Shown piece after piece: positions 6,101-7,072 of a DNA stretch of 7,072 nucleotides. Both the position numbers and the translations under genes were made by a program. Origin of the DNA: Acidobacteriota bacterium (GTDB taxonomy: Bacteria; Acidobacteriota; Terriglobia; Terriglobales; Acidobacteriaceae); the NCBI GenBank assembly GCA_021851625.1, contig JAJZCX010000077.1, forward strand, positions 1 to 7,072. The letters run 5' to 3'. Every line of letters starts with the position of its first letter. The stretch's first letter is position 1. Under the pieces are notes generated by a model that was not told the DNA's origin, did no database searches, and saw only the letters and a list, made by a program, of their open reading frames with translations.

Positions 6101-7072
6101 TCGCGCCACCTGCCGCTGCAACAATGTCAAAGTTCTTCAGCACCGGGCTGCCATTGATGGCCACATTGAAGATGCGCTGCCCAGGCTGCGTCAAAAATAT
6201 CTCGGCAAAGTGCAGCCGTACCGTGTACGTTGCCCCCGGCAACAGATTGGGAATCGTATACGACATCACGCCCCAACGTTCCGTCTGATAAATCGCCTCT
6301 GGCGCAGGATTGATGGCATTGCCCGTATTCACGGTGTTGCCGGTAGCGGCCAGATTGCCGCCAGAGTAATCCTCATCCGGCTGGAAGGCACCCATGGTCG
6401 CCGCGTTGTAGGTGCCGGTGTATCCAGAGTCGATTGCAATCACATCCGGCGCGGAGGCCGAGAGCGAAACCGTTGTCATCACCGTGTTGGAAGTGCTGGG
6501 GCCGTCGTTGCCGCTGCCCGCATAGCTGGCTGTCACGCTGTCCGTACCCACGGGCAGATTGTTCGTCGTCAACGTGGCCACGCCGGTGCCACTCAGGGTT
6601 CCCGTACCCAGCGCGGTGGTTCCGTTGTAGAAGGTCACCGTGCCTGCGGGTGTTGCGCCGCTGGCCGCCTTCACCGTCGCCGTCAACGTATCTGCCGCGC
6701 CATAATCCAGCGTGGTGGCAGAGGCCGTCAGTGCCGTTGTCGTCGTAATGGAGGCCACATCAACCGCTATCGTGTTCGATGTGCTGCCGCCAATGTTGCC
6801 ATTGCCCAGATACACCGCTGAGATGTTGTGCGTGCCAGCGGTCAGCGTGCTGATGTTGAACGTGGCTTGCCCGACTCCATTCATGTTCGCGCTGCCGATG
6901 GCCGTCGCGCCGTCATAGAAGGTCATCGTGCCGCTGGGGTACACGCTCGTGCTGCCCGGGGAGGCAATCGTCGTCGCGGTAAATTGAATGTTCGTTCCTT
7001 GGTTCACCGTGGAACCAGGCGAGACCGTCAGGTTCGTTGCTGTCGTCTCTGCGTTCACGGTAATGGTCAGAC
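3111..7072 (-). CDS. Giant Ig-like repeat / malectin-domain surface protein, C-terminal part (5' end beyond window)
   Basis: The frame is open from the right edge to TAG 3111-3113, giving about 1,320 residues. The GTG at 7058 is not taken as the start: the frame continues upstream (LTIT) as another typical interdomain strand, so the gene is partial. Counting from that GTG, the order is: Ig-like repeat 1 (1-104), repeat 2 (105-203), malectin-like domain (204-361), repeat 3 (362-455), MBG-like domain (456-550), repeats 4-9 (551-1124), a beta-rich domain with two cysteines (1125-1196, with LTPQGGYMGTLQFACQGLP), then two hydrophobic segments and a Thr/Pro-rich tail. Each Ig repeat carries the bacterial Ig-like group 3 pattern: TTT-L-A, YG or QGQ, LTATV, TPAGTVTFYNG, LGTGTLNASGVATLSTT, LPVGTDSVTASYAG. 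Such proteins are exported and usually act at the cell surface in adhesion or glycan binding. Role and substrate are inference. No enzymatic domain is visible in this part. Confidence 0.95.
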   Translation of the reverse strand, partial: LTITVNAETTATNLTVSPGSTVNQGTNIQFTATTIASPGSTSVYPSGTMTFYDGATAIGSANMNGVGQATFNISTLTAGTHNISAVYLGNGNIGGSTSNTIAVDVASITTTTALTASATTLDYGAADTLTATVKAASGATPAGTVTFYNGTTALGTGTLSGTGVATLTTNNLPVGTDSVTASYAGSGNDGPSTSNTVMTTVSLSASAPDVIAIDSGYTGTYNAATMGAFQPDEDYSGGNLAATGNTVNTGNAINPAPEAIYQTERWGVMSYTIPNLLPGATYTVRLHFAEIFLTQPGQRIFNVAINGSPVLKNFDIVAAAGGANIAITEPFEATADTNGNISISFTNGPINNPKISGIEILASEPTTTTLAATPTTGTYGTSVALTATVTGTGFTPSGMVVFYNGTTALGTAALNGSGVATLTTTALSAGTDSVTAAYAGTGNYGPSVSAAQVITLNPAALTLVADNATRPYNTVNPNFAGTITYNGSPYAESNGGSFTGANGDTFTVNFITTATQTSPVGTYSIVPSLTATGTANLSNYTVTPTDGTLTVSSDTTSAVLSASGTNVPYGTNVTLTATLTDTSTSPSTPITSGTVTFYNGANPIGSGALNASGVATLSTTTLPAGANSISAQFAGSGSNTAGTSNTLSVVVTSNTTTTTLTAGSTSISYGQSLALTAKVVPSAGSTPAGMVTFYNGTVVIGTGALNGSGVATLNLSTLPAGTDTLSASYAASGGDLASTSNSLVVAVSGDTTTTVLTPSTASTFYGQNLTLTATVTGNAGGTPVGTVTFYNGSTVIGTGTLNAAGSASLTLSTLPVGTNPVSASYAGQGEDGGSTGNTSVTVYADQTTATLSASSASILAGQNETLTVAVTSPNGSTPAGTVTFLNGAATLGTGTLNASGMATLSTTALPVGTNSIDVTYAANGNDAGATSNTVVVTVTTVQTATVLTSSATSIAQGQSVTFTAAVSGANGSAPAGTVNFYDGTTFLGAGTLNASGVTALSTATLPVGTNTITASFVASGIYAASTSSAVTVQVSALQSTTVLTSSASSVNQGQSVTFTAVVTTSNGMTPSGLVTFDNGTVFLGTGTLDATGTATLSTTALPVGTDTITALYAGGTSNPVTVTVFAAQTPTVQVALGSSSLTIKAGSTGLDSVQLTPQGGYMGTLQFACQGLPQAATCVFNPTTLDINSAAQQTVTLSIETTAPVAAVQPYAPLSSPTNPMPMLAGAFWLPGLLAAGVGLRKKKMDTRARHLLVLLVLLAGVGMMTACAGGAPTQTGTSTPPPTSPTTPVTPTGTTTVQVVVTGPNGLSQSVPLSLTIQ
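3273..3410 (-). other. C-terminal two-helix anchor with internal lipobox-like cysteine
   Basis: This part of the giant protein encodes hydrophobic segment 1 (about residues 1217-1236, MPMLAGAFWLPGLLAAGVGL), a basic connector RKKKMDTRARH, and hydrophobic segment 2 (about 1246-1262, LLVLLVLLAGVGMM). TAC-AGG follows immediately, with the cysteine at 1264. After it come a Thr/Pro-rich linker and a final beta-strand-like stretch ending at residue 1315. Segment 1 plus the basic cluster resembles sorting tails that end surface proteins, but here a second helix and about 50 more residues follow. The basic, hydrophobic, MTAC order of the second part looks like a lipoprotein signal peptide placed internally. 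Confidence 0.6.
3687..5408 (-). repeat. Tandem array of six Ig-like repeats with near-constant 96-codon period
   Basis: Repeats 4 to 9 of the giant protein are consecutive, with lengths of 100, 96, 96, 96, 96 and 90 residues, so the DNA has a 288-bp period. Related DNA words recur on the minus strand in each unit, such as the stretch encoding GTVTFYNG and that encoding LGTGTLNASGVATLSTT. The last unit is shortened by about six residues near ALYAGGTSN. The copies are diverged rather than identical, which points to an old array still prone to unequal recombination. Confidence 0.85.
5409..5693 (-). other. MBG-like domain within the giant protein
   Basis: Residues 456-550 differ from the neighbouring Ig repeats. 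The pattern ALTLVADNATRPYNTVNPNF, then TYNGSPY, VGTYSIVPS, NYTVTPTDGTLTV is characteristic of the MBG (mostly-beta, group 2) domains found between Ig-like repeats of secreted bacterial proteins. It probably acts as a spacer or additional beta-sandwich; no binding role is known to me. Confidence 0.75.
5976..6449 (-). other. Malectin-like carbohydrate-binding domain within the giant protein
   Basis: Residues 204-361 match the malectin fold signature: VIAIDSGY at the start, then QTERWGVMSYTIP, TYTVRLHFAEIF, QRIFNVAING, and ISISFTNGPINNPKISGIEIL at the end. Malectin-like domains bind oligosaccharides, and in bacterial surface proteins they commonly sit beside Ig-like or glycosidase domains. The domain is inserted between Ig-like repeats 2 and 3. 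It is the only part of the visible protein for which a ligand type (glycan) can be proposed. Confidence 0.85.

Noticed and set aside
6210..6821. 203-codon plus-strand open frame
   Set aside because: It is antisense to the malectin and Ig repeat coding sequence, with low-complexity Arg/His/Cys composition.

Overview
The window most resembles a high-GC Acidobacteriota chromosome, probably class Terriglobia. I base that on the mosaic Ig-like surface protein with its two-helix C-terminal tail and on the dispersed GTCATTCTGAGCGAAG-type repeats. Both are features I associate with that group from memory; I could run no search.

Layout, left to right. (1) Positions 1-1340 hold the end of one plus-strand gene, apparently a membrane protein. 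Its stop overlaps (ATGA) the start of a complete 417-aa major facilitator superfamily exporter of the EntS/MFS_3 type, so the two are probably one translationally coupled transport operon. (2) Positions 1451-1496 hold, on the minus strand, the 3' half of a tRNA-Ala(GGC), cut exactly at the anticodon loop, with no 5' half beside it. About 85-150 bases to its right are two 9-base direct repeats one helical turn apart. This is the pattern expected at one end of a tRNA-integrated element, with the element lying to the right and the intact tRNA-Ala predicted beyond the right edge. (3) Positions 1710-2459 are a small IS1595-family (IS1016-like) insertion sequence with good terminal inverted repeats, but a transposase carrying a C-terminal frameshift, a nonsense codon and a probable N-terminal frameshift. 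No target-site duplication is visible. (4) Positions 2459-3110 contain no gene. They hold five arms of a dispersed palindromic repeat (one solo, two facing pairs), extra hairpins, and a probable terminator for the gene to the right. (5) Positions 3111-7072 are the C-terminal 1,320 or so residues of a very large minus-strand surface protein: nine Ig-like repeats, a malectin carbohydrate-binding domain, an MBG-type domain, an Acidobacteria-style domain and an unusual tail of two hydrophobic segments with an internal lipobox-like cysteine.

The parts do not form an obvious single pathway. The left side looks like resident chromosome (efflux operon). From about 1497 rightward the DNA looks like an accessory segment: tRNA scar, dead IS, palindromic repeats and a fast-evolving repeat surface protein. 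I see no complete novel enzymatic or defence system. The most worthwhile leads are the tRNA half-site and the C-terminal tail of the giant protein.
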